NCBI GenBank assembly: GCA_945871755.1
Contig: CAMBWV010000045.1
Span: 1-7,214, forward strand
Source: an uncultured Bacteroidales bacterium
GTDB taxonomy: Bacteria; Bacteroidota; Bacteroidia; Bacteroidales; Bacteroidaceae
Direction of reading: 5' to 3'
DNA: 7,214 nucleotides
Shown here: positions 6,289-7,214 of the stretch, piece after piece
Position numbering within the stretch: the stretch's first letter is position 1
Layout of the letters: each line of letters opens with the position of its first letter
The notes under the pieces: generated by a model
Told to the model about the DNA's origin: nothing
Seen by the model: the letters and a program-made list of their open reading frames with translations, nothing else
The model's database searches: none
Made by a program: the position numbers and the translations under genes

Positions 6289-7182
6289 ATGAAACGGTAT
6301 CTACTCACCCTTCTGATTGTCCTGGCAGGCACACTCTCGGCCAAGGCACTCAGTTATAGCGAAGCACGCGACCGTGCATGGTTCCTCACTGACAAGATGG
6401 CCTACGAGCTCAACCTCACGCCCGACCAGTACGACCGCGTCTATCAAGTCAACCTCGACTATTTCATGTCCATCGCCTACGAGTCCGATTGCTATGGCCA
6501 CTACTGGAACTATCGCGACACCGACCTCCGCTTCATCCTTTGGGATTGGCAATACAGGCTCTACGTCACGCTCGACTACTTCTACCGCCCGATACGCTGG
6601 GTGCGCTCCGCTTGGCACTACCCCATCTGTGACCACTACCGCTATGGCTATTACTATTATGAGCGGCCCCGCGTGTACGTCAGCTACCACGGCTGCAACT
6701 GGAAGCGTCGTGGCCACAACGACATATCGCCCTACAAAGGGTGGCGTGCCGACCGCGGCCCTGGCATGCGCGACAGATACGACAACAACCGTCCTGGCGG
6801 TCGTCCTGGCACACACAATGAGCCCACTCGCCCCCACAACGGACGATACGACGGCAACCACAACAACAAAGGCGGACGCGTGGACCGTGGCAACACCGAC
6901 AACAAAGGCGGACGTGTAGATAGAGGCAACACCGACAACAAAGGCGGACGCGTGGATCGCAACGACCGTGGCAGCAGCCGCGACCGCAACGTAGGCACAA
7001 TGCCCAGCCGCGACCGTAGCACAACAACCACCAAGCCCAGCCGCGACCGCAATGTAGGCACAATGCCCAGCCGCAATAACAACGTGACGTTCAACCGCGA
7101 CCGCAACACCAAAGGCAGCACAGTTAGTTCGCCCAGCCGCAGCAACAGCAACCGCAGCAGCGGCCGCAGTTTCGGACGATAA
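6289..7182 (+). CDS. Secreted Tyr/Trp-rich protein with Arg/Asn/Gly-rich repeat tail, function unknown
   Basis: The 297-residue product has a clear signal peptide (MKRYLLTLLIVLAGTLSAKA) with likely cleavage after Ala20 (AKA). Residues 21-65 include LTDKMAYELNLTPDQYDRVYQVN, which recalls the LTxxQ-type helices of Spy/CpxP-like periplasmic proteins; that resemblance is only by eye. Residues 66-140 are very rich in Tyr, Trp and Arg (for example YRYGYYYYERP at 117-127), with three cysteines at 68, 114 and 136. From about 141 to the end the chain is low-complexity, basic and probably disordered, with two repeat families. I believe similar short secreted proteins occur in other Bacteroidales but cannot name a characterised one. 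The N-terminal domain may be structured and the tail may bind nucleic acid, polysaccharide or the cell envelope; this is inference. No lipoprotein cysteine follows the signal peptide. The gene stands alone, with its own promoter-like box and a leader hairpin. The 32 bases after it show nothing. Confidence 0.85.
   Translation: MKRYLLTLLIVLAGTLSAKALSYSEARDRAWFLTDKMAYELNLTPDQYDRVYQVNLDYFMSIAYESDCYGHYWNYRDTDLRFILWDWQYRLYVTLDYFYRPIRWVRSAWHYPICDHYRYGYYYYERPRVYVSYHGCNWKRRGHNDISPYKGWRADRGPGMRDRYDNNRPGGRPGTHNEPTRPHNGRYDGNHNNKGGRVDRGNTDNKGGRVDRGNTDNKGGRVDRNDRGSSRDRNVGTMPSRDRSTTTTKPSRDRNVGTMPSRNNNVTFNRDRNTKGSTVSSPSRSNSNRSSGRSFGR
6865..6972 (+). repeat. Three 36-bp in-frame tandem repeats (NKGGRVDRGNTD)
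   Basis: Three head-to-tail units of 12 codons begin at 6865, 6901 and 6937. Units 1 and 2 encode the identical peptide NKGGRVDRGNTD. Unit 3 keeps NKGGRVDR and then diverges to NDRG. Units 1 and 2 differ at five bases in four codons, all synonymous (CGC/CGT, GTG/GTA, GAC/GAT, CGT/AGA). Confidence 0.95.
6976..7074 (+). repeat. Two-copy in-frame repeat (SRDRNVGTMPSR)
   Basis: The 12-codon unit at 6976-7011 recurs at 7039-7074, a period of 63 bp (21 residues). The peptides are identical, and the DNA differs at one synonymous base (AAC versus AAT). The shorter motif S/N-R-D-R also occurs between the two copies (residues 240-243) and after them (269-272). This suggests an older, more degenerate repeat array. 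Confidence 0.92.
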
Positions 7183-7214
7183 TCATTCAGTCATACGCAT
7201 TACACACCAAGGGG

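Noticed and set aside
6301..6919. Long frames overlapping the secreted-protein gene in the +2 frame (Thr/Ser-rich) and on the minus strand (Val/Ala-rich)
   Set aside because: Both have extreme composition caused by the repetitive GC-rich codons of the real gene, whose signal peptide and domain layout are clear.
6865..7074. Repeat array considered as a CRISPR
   Set aside because: The repeats are in frame, contiguous or coding throughout, lack unique spacers and have no cas genes nearby.

Overview
The window looks like chromosomal DNA from a Bacteroidales bacterium, possibly Prevotellaceae. The reasons are the minus-strand order DUF177 - rpmF - fabH - era - der, the absence of Shine-Dalgarno sequences before nearly every start, and TAnnTTTG-type -7 boxes upstream of several transcription units. 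The genus call is an inference; the order-level call is firmer.

Left part (1-3925, minus strand): a housekeeping cluster read right to left. It holds a DUF177/YceD protein linked to 23S rRNA maturation, ribosomal protein L32 (rpmF), beta-ketoacyl-ACP synthase III (fabH), the 16S rRNA/30S assembly GTPase Era, and the 50S assembly GTPase Der. Der is cut by the window edge after 351 residues. The cluster joins ribosome production with the first condensation of fatty acid synthesis. The spacings are 31, 131, 35 and 102 bp. The 131-bp rpmF-fabH gap holds a terminator-like hairpin followed by a possible second promoter, so the distal genes may be partly uncoupled from the ribosomal pair.

Middle (3926-4132): a divergent control region with a -7-like box for the DUF177 gene on the minus strand and one for the rightward genes on the plus strand.

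Right part (4133-7182, plus strand): an exported thioredoxin-fold protein of the TlpA type, then a nucleoside:proton symporter of the NupG/XapB family 81 bp downstream, possibly co-transcribed. A 224-bp gap follows, with a stem-loop, a promoter-like box and a 5'-leader hairpin. The last gene encodes a secreted Tyr/Trp-rich protein with an Arg/Asn/Gly-rich repetitive tail. It is the least understood gene here.

I found no evidence of a novel system, mobile element, CRISPR array, tRNA or rRNA. The items most worth a second look are the repetitive secreted protein, whose repeats keep their peptide while their codons have drifted, the hairpin-promoter arrangement inside the ribosome/lipid cluster, and the leader hairpin of the last gene.
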